Shown piece by piece: positions 54,295-64,000 of a stretch of 64,000 nt of DNA. The translations under genes were made by a program, and so were the position numbers. The notes below the pieces were generated by a model that worked only from the letters and a program-made list of their open reading frames with translations, was not told the origin of the DNA and searched no databases. Within the stretch, counting starts at the first letter, position 1. Every line of letters starts with the position of its first letter. Origin of the DNA: Fistulifera solaris (Eukaryota; Bacillariophyta; Bacillariophyceae; Naviculales; Stauroneidaceae); assembly GCA_030295235.1 (NCBI GenBank), contig AP026125.1, positions 1,178,001 to 1,242,000 of the forward strand, written 5' to 3'.

Positions 54295-54677
54295 ATGAAA
54301 CCGGTCGCTAGCTTGCTCTCAATCCTCATTGCCATTATGGCTTTTGTTGCGCCGGCCATGGCATTCACTAGACAGTCGGCCGTTCGTACCTTTGCTCGCC
54401 AAGCAACATTGGCGAAGATGAGCTTTCTCCCGGAACCGGAACGGGAAAAACTGACCCGTGAATCAGAGCCAGAGGAATTCTTCAAGACGTAAGTTCATGC
54501 TTCGAAATCTTGCTATATCTTTGTTGAGAATTAACGAGAATCTCAACGATTATTTGTTTCATTAGCAACACCGACAAGATGTCTGACAAAGACAAGATTC
54601 CGATTGCTATCGCTGGAGTGGCGTTTATTACCATACCTTTCATTGCTGGGTTAATCGCGCTCTACGCTGCGAAATAA
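54295..54677 (+). CDS. small plastid-targeted single-helix membrane protein
   Basis: Two exons, 54295-54488 and 54566-54677, intron 54489-54565 (GTAAGT...TAG), 101 residues, no frame break. The N-terminus is a classical diatom bipartite presequence: a hydrophobic signal peptide ending APAMA-FTRQSAV, where a Phe follows the cleavage site. The mature protein is about 75 residues with one C-terminal membrane helix (IPIAIAGVAFITIPFIAGLIALYAAK). Size and topology fit a small thylakoid subunit, for example of a photosystem or the b6f complex, but no specific subunit is recognised. Confidence 0.7.
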
Positions 54678-55209
54678 AGAGAGCATTCTCGCTTTCGACA
54701 AACATTCATTACGAACTACGTATGACCTGTCCATTGGGCCAATTACTGTCGCTAATAAAAGCTTTTATCAGCTAGCAACTAGCATCGCTATTGGTAACTT
54801 GTGCATCTCGTTAGATCGTTGGGCAGCTTCGACAAGCGCCAATGACTAACCATCGTCAATCGTCTACAAAATTGTGCTAAATTCCATCATCCAATCTCTT
54901 TTTATCATAAATTCATCAAAACTGTGCAACTCAAATTCGATGCGCAGTTGTCCTGTAGGGGTCTACTTCATCGCCCTAGAAATCTCTTTTGAATTCGATT
55001 TTATTCGTCTTCGCGTGAAGATCCTCGCAGCAGCCTCGCAGCAAAGTTGAATAATCAAATGTACTATGGCACTAATGTGTATACGACTCTTTACCGTGAC
55101 TGTGTTGTAATTTAGTCATGAGTCGTCCTTCTATTTTCCAGATATGATCGTCGCATTGCTGCCATCCAAACTCAAAGGTCGCAAACTTTAGTTGTGAAAA
55201 AATTTTAGG
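54678..55209. other. intergenic region with hairpin motif
   Basis: Spacer of about 530 bp upstream of ataxin-10. A variant hairpin motif is at 55092-55124. An AG at 55208-55209 could be the acceptor of an intron whose upstream exon is not recognisable. Confidence 0.5.
55092..55124 (+). repeat. dispersed hairpin motif, copy 6 (variant)
   Basis: GTGACTG, a longer spacer of 10 bases, then TAGTCATGAGTCG. The TGAGTC half-site is kept, the arms have one mismatch. Confidence 0.55.
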
Positions 55210-56956
55210 CGCTTTTCTCTATTCTGAAGGCTGCAAAAGATCTGGGCATGAGTAAGGAATCGATACGTGAAAAAACGATCAAATTGGCCACCCCACAAAA
55301 AAACGACGGTCGATTGGGGTTTCGTTCTTCAGGAATGTCGTCATCAGCGAATGCGCTTGGAAGAGAGTAGTGGAACGAAGGAAGATTGGGCCTCGTTCCT
55401 GGATCTATTCTATCAATACGGCACACATATTGCGAGTCAACTATCAATATACTGTCAGCGCTTATCGGCAAGGAAAGGTTCTTCCAGCGTCGACGGAAAA
55501 GAAGTGATTCGTGACACAAGAAACGCTTTGCGCATCGCGGTTTCGTTTAATTCCAATTTTGAAGCAAGCTATCGAGAGGTTGTTCAGAAAAATTCAATAG
55601 ATATTTGGACGGAACGTGTGCTTGATATTCTTTCTTCGCAGAGAGGCGATGCCAAATGCCGTTTATTTGCTGCTCAGTTACTGAGTAATCTGGTAACCCA
55701 GAACGCGCACACAGCTCAAAAAAATCAATAAACTCGTATCATTCGCGCCCTCTAATTCACAAATATGTTCATCGCTGCAGAACGTCGTTGTTTCTTTCGA
55801 TGGAGATGATGTCGCCGAGAGTACGAGTCGCTCTTTCAATTGGGTCGACATGATGCTTTGTGCGTCGAAAAGTAACAATCGAGAGGCTCTCGCCGCTATC
55901 GTCGCCGCCTTGCATAACATGTTTGCCTCGGGAGTGGAGCTTTCGACGAATTCTTTGCTGGTGTCGACGATTCTAAGACAGCTTATCGCCGCAAATTCGA
56001 TCAAAGGTTTGATACAAGGCGAGAGTTCTGAGGATATGACAGATGCAGCGACGGAGTGGATTGTTATACTGATAAGCAAGTACTGCAAGGAAGGGAAGCT
56101 ACCTTCATTGTACAGAGCTATTTCTGGGGAAAGCTTTGTCATGGAAACGTGTCTTCTTGAACAACTGGTCTTACTTCATTGTGTTAGGAGTATCGTGGAC
56201 GACCCCATAGGCCAAGCGACCGATCGGTATGGCAGATTGGGATCGAAAGTTGATGGGTTTGGCAGTTTAGCGACACACCTTTTTCTGTCGGAAATACTCG
56301 CTAGTCTACTGGCAAGAAGTTTTGTTTCAAAGCAAGTCGGAAGCTCAAGTAAGGAAGATACGTCGCTGGTTGACTCGGCGTCGTCCACGATCTTGTACAT
56401 CCTTTCGGAAACTCTCACCGCGGATTCCGAAGAAACGTCACAAATCCGGATTTGTATGGGTCAGAATACTGAATTGATACCAGTTGCGTGTAAAGCCCTT
56501 GGAGACGTGTACGATAGGATAACATTGAGAAATACGGGACGCAACGCCAGGGAAACCTTAATCGACGATGATGAACAAGCACAAATGGTCGGTCTAGTGC
56601 GGCTTTTAGGCAATCTGGCGTACGGCTGCAAAGATAATCAGGATGCGATTCGCCAGACTGCTGTTCCGGTACCAGAAAGCGTGACAGATGCTCGACATGG
56701 CGAGGAGAGAGGCGGACTTCACGTACTCTTATCATGCACGGCCTATTCTCACGCATGCTTCACCTTACGGGAATGGGCAGTCGTCGCTATTCGTAATGTC
56801 TTGGAGAATAACACTGCAAACCAAGAGTTGGTTGAGCAGCTTGAGGCTAAGCAGGGTGTCCAAAGTGCTGTCATGAATGACATGGGAATACAAGTCAATG
56901 TCGAGCCCAAAAGTGGTAAAGTTGAGGTAAGGACCTTAGAAAAAATCATTGGGTAG
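55210..56956 (+). CDS. ATXN10: ataxin-10 homologue
   Basis: Armadillo-like helical-repeat protein of the ataxin-10 family, which in yeast and animals is linked to cytokinesis and cilia-related signalling. The conserved C-terminal ataxin-10 domain is clear: GLVRLLGNLAYGCKDNQDAIRQ, GLHVLLSCTAYSHACFTLREWAVVAIRNVLENNTANQELV. The frame changes at 55359-55360 (one G too many) and at 55718-55724 (A-run one too long); corrected length from the ATG at 55248 is 568 residues. The frame is open back to an AG at 55208-55209 with coding-like sequence (ALFSILKAAKDLG), so the gene probably has an unrecognised first exon upstream. It converges with GPN1. Confidence 0.78.
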
Positions 56957-57036
56957 GCAATGCTGATGAACGCCAAAAGCTTTATATTCTTTCTTATTAT
57001 ACTTTACGCGATCGATATAAAATATACGGAATATTA

Positions 57037-58026
57037 TTAATTTTCTTCCAAATCGCGCTGCAAGCGTCGGATGTCACTTCTGGCTAAAGCCTGATTGCGG
57101 GCTTGCTGTTCATCAATTCTACTCTTCAAATCGTCAATATAGTCCAAAGCAAAGTCCTGCTCTGCCGCTTTTCTAACAGTAGTCCAAAACTCGTCCATTC
57201 CGTTTCCGGTCATGGCCGAAACACCGCAAGCATTCGCAAAACTCGAGTAGAACTCGTCCAAAGCCATACTCAGACTTCTCGTGAGAGACCCGTAAAATCC
57301 GGACGAGTCTGATACTTCGTCTAGTACCTTTTGAAATGCTTCATAATCTCTCATCCACTCCAAACAAAATTCGTGAGAGACGACATCTGTTTTATTGAAC
57401 ACTACCACCAATGGCAAACGTGTTCGATACAGCATACTGCACGCGTAGAGCATATTGCTCATGAAGGTGTTGGGCGACGACGCACAACGCACCGTGTCAA
57501 CGACGAAACAGAGAACGGTGGGAAACGCCGAAGCGAGTGATTCACTCATAATGGAACCGGATGCTGACCACGTGAATGCTTCAATCTGACCGGGTGTGTC
57601 TATGATAATGTAGTCCATGGGCGGATTGGGAGTTTGCTCGGTCGAAGTCGTTTCTTGCTCATCCGGATACGCTCTACGTTCCAGTATTCCCATAACTTGG
57701 TCGAACTTTGTTGTGAACAAGTTAAGTGAAGTCATGATTGCCCCGTTTGGTCCCAATTTGTGTTGTTTCATGACTTCCTTGTAATTGATAGTGTCACGAA
57801 TGTCGATGGACGCTTCGTAAGGAACACTCAACGTGGCTGGATCTAAATTCACACAGTAGGCCGACTGACCCAGATCTTCTTCCAATGACTCTTGTATTCG
57901 ATTGACTAATGACGTCTTTCCGGAGCCGGCCATTCCCACACAGATGATGCAAATCGGGTTCTTTTCTCGTGTCTGCAGTCGTTCGACAACCGGAGGTAAC
58001 GGTAGCGTCTTTGGTGTGCTTGTCAT
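57037..58026 (-). CDS. GPN1: GPN-loop GTPase 1
   Basis: GPN1 (XAB1/NPA3) is a dimeric GTPase required for assembly and nuclear import of RNA polymerase II. All family marks are present: P-loop GMAGSGKT at residues 31-38, GPN motif at 92-94 in KLGPNGAIMTS, DTPGQIE at 143-149, NKTD at 211-214, and a helical charged C-terminus. Intact single-exon frame of 329 residues. The start is the ATG at 58024-58026. Its promoter borders the palindrome array, which lies between GPN1 and the divergent Hsp90 gene. Confidence 0.93.
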   Translation of the reverse strand: MTSTPKTLPLPPVVERLQTREKNPICIICVGMAGSGKTSLVNRIQESLEEDLGQSAYCVNLDPATLSVPYEASIDIRDTINYKEVMKQHKLGPNGAIMTSLNLFTTKFDQVMGILERRAYPDEQETTSTEQTPNPPMDYIIIDTPGQIEAFTWSASGSIMSESLASAFPTVLCFVVDTVRCASSPNTFMSNMLYACSMLYRTRLPLVVVFNKTDVVSHEFCLEWMRDYEAFQKVLDEVSDSSGFYGSLTRSLSMALDEFYSSFANACGVSAMTGNGMDEFWTTVRKAAEQDFALDYIDDLKSRIDEQQARNQALARSDIRRLQRDLEEN

Positions 58027-58221
58027 GGCCGCGTCGTTATTTTTGAGGCCTTAGATGTTGGTTCTAGTTGTTCTGTGATCAAGTCGGTAGCTTAAGCATA
58101 CGTAAGGAAAAAGGATGTTTTAGTGCGATGACAGCGATGATAAGAAACAAAAATAGATTTTGGTAAAAATCTTTGCGGCGAAGAAACGAAATAATGGGTG
58201 GAGTGAAGGGGCTTTGAAAGT

Positions 58222-60460
58222 CGATTTTCAGAAATTCTGGACCATCGGTGTTTGCAATCTTACAGAAATTCTGTGGTGGTCCAGAAATTCTGGACCAAGT
58301 TTTTGTTCGATCCTACCGAAATGCTGCAAACGTTCCTGAATAACTGGACACGGTGTTTCGGATCCTACCGAAATGCTATGCACGTTCCAGAAGTTCTGGA
58401 CAAGGCGTTTTCGTTCATAACGAAAGAAAGTGTAAATTCCAGAAATTCTGGAATTGCTACTAGGTATTTCGGATCATACAGAAAATCTGTGGTGGTCCAG
58501 AAATTCTGGACCAAGTTTTTGTTCGATCCTACCGAAATGCTGTAAACGTTCCTGAATAACTGGACACGGTGTTTCGGATCCTACCGGAATGCTGTGCACG
58601 TTCCAGAAGTTCTGGACAAGGCGTTTTCGTTCATAACGAAAGAAAGTGTAAATTCCAGAAATTCTGGAATTGCTACTACGTATTTCGGATCATACAGAAA
58701 ATCTGTGGTGGTCCAGAAATTCTGGACCAAGTTTTTGTTCGATCCTACCGAAATGCTGCAAACGTTCCTGAATTTTTGGACACGGTGTTTCGGATCCTAA
58801 CGAAATGCTATGCACGTTCCAGAAGTTCTGGACACGGTGTTTTCGTTCATAACGAAAGAAAGTGTAAATTCCAGAAATTCTGGAATTGCTACTACGTATT
58901 TCGGATCATACAGAAAATCTGTGGTGGTCCAGAAATTCTGGACCAAGTTTTTGTTCGATCCTACCGAAATGCTGCAAACGTTCCTGAATTTTTGGACACG
59001 GTGTTTCGGATCCTAACGAAATGCTATGCACGTTCCAGAAGTTCTGGACAAGGCGTTTTCGTTCATAACGAAAGAAAGTGTAAATTCCAGAAATTCTGGA
59101 ATTGCTACTACGTATTTCGGATCATACAGAAAATCTGTGGTGGTCCAGAAATTCTGGACCAAGTTTTTGTTCGATCCTACCGAAATGCTGCAAACGTTCC
59201 TGAATAACTGGACACGGTGTTTCGGATCCTACCGAAATGCTATGCACGTTCCAGAAGTTCTGGACAAGGCGTTTTCGTTCATAACGAAAGAAAGTGTAAA
59301 TTCCAGAAATTCTGGAATTGCTACTACGTATTTCGGATCATACAGAAAATCTGTGGTGGTCCAGAAATTCTGGATCAAGTTTTTGTTCGATCCTACCGAA
59401 ATGCTGCAAACGTTCCTGAATTTTTGGACACGGTCTTTCGGATCCTAACGAAATGCTATGCACGTTCCAGAAGTTCTGGACAAGGCGTTTTCGTTCATAA
59501 CGAAAGAAAGTGTAAATTCCAGAAATTCTGGAATTGCTACTACGTATTTTGGATCATACAGAAAATCTGTGGTGGTCCAGAAATTCTGGACCAAGTTTTT
59601 GTTCGATCCTACCGAAATGCTGCAAACGTTCCTGAATAACTGGACACGGTGTTTCGGATCCTACCGGAATGCTGTGCACGTTCCAGAAGTTCTGGACAAG
59701 GCGTTTTCGTTCATAACGAAAGAAAGTGTAAATTCCAGAAATTCTGGAATTGCTACTACGTATTTCGGATCATACAGAAAATCTGTGGTGGTCCAGAAAT
59801 TCTGGACCAAGTTTTTGTTCGATCCTACCGAAATGCTGCAAACGTTCCTGAATTTTTGGACACGGTCTTTCGGATCCTAACGAAATGCTATGCACGTTCC
59901 AGAAGTTCTGGACAAGGCGTTTTCGTTCATAACGAAAGAAAGTGTAAATTCCAGAAATTCTGGAATTGCTACTACGTATTTCGGATCATACAGAAAATCT
60001 GTGGTGGTCCAGAAATTCTGGACCAAGTTTTTGTTCGATCCTACCGAAATGCTGCAAACGTTCCTGAATAACTGGACACGGTGTTTCGGATCCTAACGAA
60101 ATGCTATGCACGTTCCAGAAGTTCTGGACAAGGCGTTTTCGTTCATAACGAAAGAAAGTGTAAATTCCAGAAATTCTGGAATTGCTACTACGTATTTCGG
60201 ATCATACAGAAAATCTGTGGTGGTCCAGAAATTCTGGACCAAGTTTTTGTTCGATCCTACCGAAATGCTGCAAACGTTCCTGAATAACTGGACACGGTGT
60301 TTCGGATCCTACCGGAATGCTGTGCATGTTCCAGAAGTTTCCAGAAGTTCTGGACACGGTGTTTTCGTTCATAACGAAAGAAGGTACATTCTCCAAATTT
60401 CCGGAATGGCTACCTCTGATCACACAGAAATTCTGTGGTGGTCCTTGTGTTTTGAATGTC
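58222..60460. repeat. 216-bp tandem array of short palindromes ('palindrome comb')
   Basis: Ten tandem copies with a period of exactly 216 bp (the TTCCAGAAG landmark lies at 58385, 58601, 58817, 59033, 59249, 59465, 59681, 59897, 60113 and 60329). Each unit carries about eight palindromes, among them TTCCAGAAATTCTGGAA, GGTCCAGAAATTCTGGACC, CCAGAAGTTCTGG, ACAGAAAATCTGT, TTTCGTTCATAACGAAA and TTTCGGATCCTACCGAAA, separated by about 5-20 bp. The unit length is a multiple of three, so long open frames run through it, but they are repeats in several frames and are not regarded as genes. The array sits between GPN1 and Hsp90, its end about 240 bp before the Hsp90 ATG. Confidence 0.95.
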
Positions 60461-60696
60461 GCACTAACTGAAACATTCCACGTGTCATTATGACCGCTGA
60501 CGGTCGTGCGAAGCGAGGAAAGATCCCCTGTTACATTTTACTTGATACAAGCAATCGAGCTAAAAAAATAAGGCGAAAAACCAAAAACAGGACAGATCGC
60601 GTCGCTTTTCCATTTTCATTTTTCTGCCCATCATAACAACAACATTACGCTTGTATCAGTCAAGTTCTTTACTCTAATCAACTCTATTTTTGAAGC

Positions 60697-63180
60697 ATGA
60701 GATTCTCTAAAGTTGTCGTGCAGGCGCTCGCGCTTCTCCTCGTTCATAGCAATTTCCCTTTTCCTGCGTTTCGTTCGACGGGTAAGTGGCGATCGACCTG
60801 AGGACAAGGTCCGATGACGTGCGCTCTCTTCCTATCGGTCTCTAACTCACGACGCGACAGGCATCACTCTAGCTCAGGCTCAAGAAGCAGGTATCGTCGA
60901 AAAGGGAGAAGTGTACAAGTTTGAAGCCGAAGTGCATCGAATGTTGGACATTGTCGTCAATTCCCTTTATCAGAATAATGACGTCTTCCTCCGAGAGTTG
61001 ATTTCCAATGGAAGCGATGCTATCGATAAGTTCCGATACATGTCTCTCACCGAACCGGAAAAGTATAAAGTTGAAGGAGAAGACGAAGTCCCTCTCGAAG
61101 TCAAAATTGAATACGATGCGGAGGAACAGACACTCACCGTTCGCGATACTGGTATTGGGATGACACACGACGAGCTCGTCAGCAACTTGGGAACCGTAGC
61201 ACGCAGTGGAACGACCAAATTCATGAATGCGTTGAAAGAAAGTGGAAATGCTGACAGCACGATGAGTCAAATTGGTCAGTTCGGTGTGGGCTTTTACTCG
61301 GCGTTTCTCGTCGCCGACAAGGTCACCGTCGCCTCCAAGAGTCCTCTCGATAGCGTGCAGTACGTTTGGGAAAGTGAAAACGGCTCGGCGAGTTTCAATG
61401 TGTATCCGGATCCGCGAGGAAATACGTTGCTACGGGGTACCGAGATTACGTTGCATTTGAAAGAGAATGCGCTCGAGTATGCTGACCCGGACCGTTTACG
61501 AGAATTGGCAAAACATTATTCCGAGTTTGTCGTTTATCCGATTTCGTTGCGTACCACCAAGACGATCCGCGTTCTGGACGAAGAAGAAGAAGATCCGACG
61601 AAAGCGGAAACGGAAGATGACAAGAAAGACGATGAGGAAATTGCCGTCGAAGAGGAAGAAGAAAGTCCCAAGGAGAAAAAGTTCAAGGATCTCAAGACAC
61701 ATCAATACGAAGTGCTGAATGGAAATCCTGCTCTATGGACCCGTGACAAGGAAGATATTTCGGAAGAAGAATACAAATCTTTCTGGCACACACTGGCTGG
61801 TGAACAGGCCGAGGAGTATGTTGGACACAGCCATTTTACGGCAGAAGGAAACATCAATTTCAAATCATTGCTGTACCTCCCGAACGAAGTCCCTGCTCAT
61901 TACAGGCTTGGTAGCATCGATAATGTTGAAAAGGGGATGCGCTTGTTCGTTCGTCGGGTTCTGATCAGTGATTCGTTTGAGCTTTTGCCACGATACCTGG
62001 GTTTTATTCGTGGTGTGGTTGACTCCGACGATCTCCCATTAAACGTCAATCGCGAAACATTGCAAGAAAGCAAAATTCTCCAAGTCATCAAAAGAAAGTT
62101 GTTCGAAAAGCCATTGATATGATCAAACACTTTGCCGATGAAAACGATGAAATCAAGGACGAGCTTGACGACGAGGGCAATCCCATCGAGCCCGACGATC
62201 AGGCCGTATCGAAGTACATTACGTGGTATAAAAAGTTCTCCCCGAACATCAAGCTGGGTGTCATTGAAGACGAACCGAATCGCGCCAAGCTTTCGAAGCT
62301 TCTTCGTTTTCAAACGTCCAAGTCGGAAGGCAAGTTTATCTCTTTAGACAAGTACGTGGAGAACATGAAAGACTGGCAGAAGAACATTTACGTACTTGGA
62401 GGCACGAGCGCTGAAGAGATTGCGAAGTCACCTTTCCTAGAAACGGCTAAAGAAAAAGACGTTGAAGTTTTGTTTTTGACGGATGCCATAGACGAGTATC
62501 TTGTGAAGCAGATTGTTGATTACAAGAACAACAAGTTCATGCACTTGTCTAGTGAAGGCGTCAAGTTCCAAGACGAGTCCGCTGATCTTGTTGCACGACG
62601 AGAAAAATACTACAGAAAGAAATTCAAGCCGCTTATTGAATGGCTTCGAAAGCTGTATCAGGGGTCGGTCTTACGTGTCCAAGTTGCCAAGCGCAGTCTT
62701 GGTCAAATTCCAGCGGTTGTTTCCAGCTCGGACTTTGGCAACAGCGCTAATATGGAGCGCATTCTGAGAGCCCAGGCATTTCAACACGGTGTGGATGAGA
62801 GGGGATACATGGCCATGAAAGTTTTCGAAATCAATCCACGTCACCCTTTGATCGTCAAGCTTTTCGAAGGCGTGGGATCCGGAGACGACGACGTATCACA
62901 AGATTTGATTGATGCTGCATTGATGATTCACGATATGGCAATGTTGAATGGCGGCTTTCCAATTGGTGATCCAGTGGCTCATAACAATAGGTTGTTGAAG
63001 GTGCTACAGGGAAGCTTCGGATTGGATAGCTTGGCGTTAGAACCGGAGTTGGATCCAGCAGAGTTCGAAGAGGATGAAGAAGAAAGTCCAAAAACTACCG
63101 CGGGTGGGCTAAACGCCGAGGATTTCGAAGAGTTGAACATTAATGATCTTATCATCGATGCGGACAAAGACGAGTTATAA
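60697..63180 (+). CDS. HSP90B1: ER-resident Hsp90 (endoplasmin, GRP94 type)
   Basis: Hsp90 chaperone of the endoplasmic reticulum. A signal peptide (LALLLVHSNFPFPAF) is encoded by exon 1 (60697-60781) and a KDEL retention signal ends the protein. Exon 2 (60861-63180) carries the ATPase domain with NSLYQNNDVFLRELISNGSDAID, DTGIGM and GQFGVGFYSAF, an acidic linker (Glu/Asp/Lys-rich, about residues 225-270), and the client and dimer domains. A G is missing near 62098-62104 (KLVRKAID expected), which splits the frame; corrected length is 801 residues, typical for GRP94. The palindrome array lies directly upstream, which makes its regulation of special interest. Confidence 0.93.
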
Positions 63181-64000
63181 GCCGAACGTCTGTTTAGTGA
63201 AATTAAGGGTTTGTATTGGTTGAGTTAAATAGGGAAATGTTATCGCAGTTTTTGTAATCAAGCAGTTCGTTTGCTTGAACGTCTACCTGTCGCCCAGGTC
63301 TGATTCGTACCTCCAACTAGTCTGAACTGGATCTTAAAGCTTATAAGTAGTTGTTCCGTACTACTATGTAATGGGAGGTTGGAACGCTCGTGCACCATAG
63401 CACGATAATTGCACAACGTGGATATAAATCATCAAAAAGTAAAGAAGAAAGAGTCGTCACGCAAGCAAATCACGTGACCCATGCAGCGACATATGTATTC
63501 AGATTTAGTGCATGCCGGGCTGAAAGAAAGTGAAGACATCACTCATTATTAGACAGGCGGCCAAGACCCCAAACGGAAGAGTATCCCTCGGACAACCACA
63601 ATCAAGGTCGAATCTTCGAAGTGGGAAGTCGATCTATTCGATAACCAGTGAAGCGCAAAAGTTACAAAGGACCCATTTGACCACGGATGAAGCAACATTA
63701 ATAGCCGCTTGTGGACTGAAGTGAACTGCATTGAGCGTCATTGCTCTCTATCGACGACTTCGACGATACAGCGACATGAAGCGCCTTTTGTGTATTTTGC
63801 CGCTCTCTCTTTAGTTACGTTATGTATACGGATAGTATTGATGTAAAAGTGCTAGAAAATTGAAAGATAACAATGTAAAGGTCATCGAATGAAATGAAGC
63901 GAAAAAGAAATGAGCCAACATGCTTTTTCATGGGCTACCCATCAGCATTTTTGAGCCCAAGAACACGGTTTGATCACACTATACCCAAAGAGTAAAGGGT
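63181..64000. other. window end, nothing recognised
   Basis: The last 0.8 kb contains only short frames (for example 63530-63724, which has no ATG start) without motifs or splice context. A gene beginning beyond the window cannot be excluded. Confidence 0.45.

Noticed and set aside
58222-60460. CRISPR-like array
   Set aside because: Repeats are tandem and near identical over the full 216 bp; there are no unique spacers of constant length, and the context is eukaryotic.
58569-60471. Long repetitive open frames of 68-212 codons inside the palindrome array
   Set aside because: They arise because the unit is 216 bp, a multiple of three, and similar frames exist in more than one phase. They are interrupted in every unit or two, have no domain, and follow the DNA palindromes.
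1-64000. Programmed ribosomal frameshifting as in Euplotes
   Set aside because: Shifts go in both directions, occur at many different sequences including G and T runs, and hit genes that are read without shift in other eukaryotes. Assembly errors explain them better.
1-64000. tRNA, rRNA or other structured RNA genes
   Set aside because: No stretch with a clear tRNA B-box plus cloverleaf or rRNA similarity was seen by eye; tRNAscan-SE or Infernal would be needed to be sure.

Overview
The window looks like nuclear DNA of a diatom, most likely a pennate species such as Phaeodactylum tricornutum; the species is an inference. The evidence is short GT-AG introns of about 60-200 bp, dense genes on both strands, 60S ribosomal protein eL18, mitochondrial porin, NMD3, ESF1 and ER Hsp90, several proteins that start with a signal peptide followed by a Phe-containing plastid-type cleavage motif, a six-exon SKN1/KRE6-like glycosidase of the kind used for chrysolaminarin, and a Ty1/copia (CoDi-like) retrotransposon.

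Layout: 1-13 kb holds a plastid DUF1995 protein (-), a saccharopine-dehydrogenase-like reductase (+), ESF1 (-), an arylamine N-acetyltransferase (-), two unrecognised proteins and porin (+). 14-30 kb holds the SKN1-like transglycosylase (+) converging on a glutaminyl cyclase (-), an HMG-box protein (+), ATG101 (+) converging on a membrane-anchored PhyH-type dioxygenase with a Tudor-like tail (-), a small membrane protein (+), and TRM6 (+) converging on a CCZ1-like protein (-). 31-43 kb holds an Hsp70-like membrane protein (+), two unrecognised genes (-), eL18 (+), NMD3 (-), an F-box/ankyrin protein (-) and a plastid or secreted protein (-). A 5.4-kb copia element with almost identical LTRs lies at 43.58-48.96 kb, inside the promoter region shared by the gene ending at 43383 and a SpoU methyltransferase (+). 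49-64 kb holds that methyltransferase, two small or unknown genes, a 736-bp foldback element, a small plastid membrane protein, ataxin-10 (+), GPN1 (-), a 2.2-kb tandem array of palindromes, and ER Hsp90 (+, C-terminal KDEL). Several genes serve ribosome or tRNA biogenesis (ESF1, NMD3, eL18, TRM6, SpoU) or protein folding and trafficking (Hsp90, Hsp70-like, CCZ1-like, ATG101), but they are not arranged as operons.

Two points matter most. First, more than half of the conserved genes are broken by single-base gains or losses, usually in homopolymers. Restoring one base at each site makes the total coding length divisible by three in every gene where exon ends could be set, so these look like assembly errors and not pseudogenes. 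Second, the intergenic DNA carries non-coding structure that gene calling does not explain: (a) three 'palindrome combs' built on CCAGAA-n-TTCTGG, one of them a ten-copy, exactly 216-bp tandem array just upstream of ER Hsp90; (b) a dispersed GACTG-N4-5-CAGTC-ATGAGTCAT hairpin motif that also sits in the retrotransposon LTR; (c) a dispersed 9-mer TACGGAGTA; (d) a foldback element with nested perfect inverted repeats.
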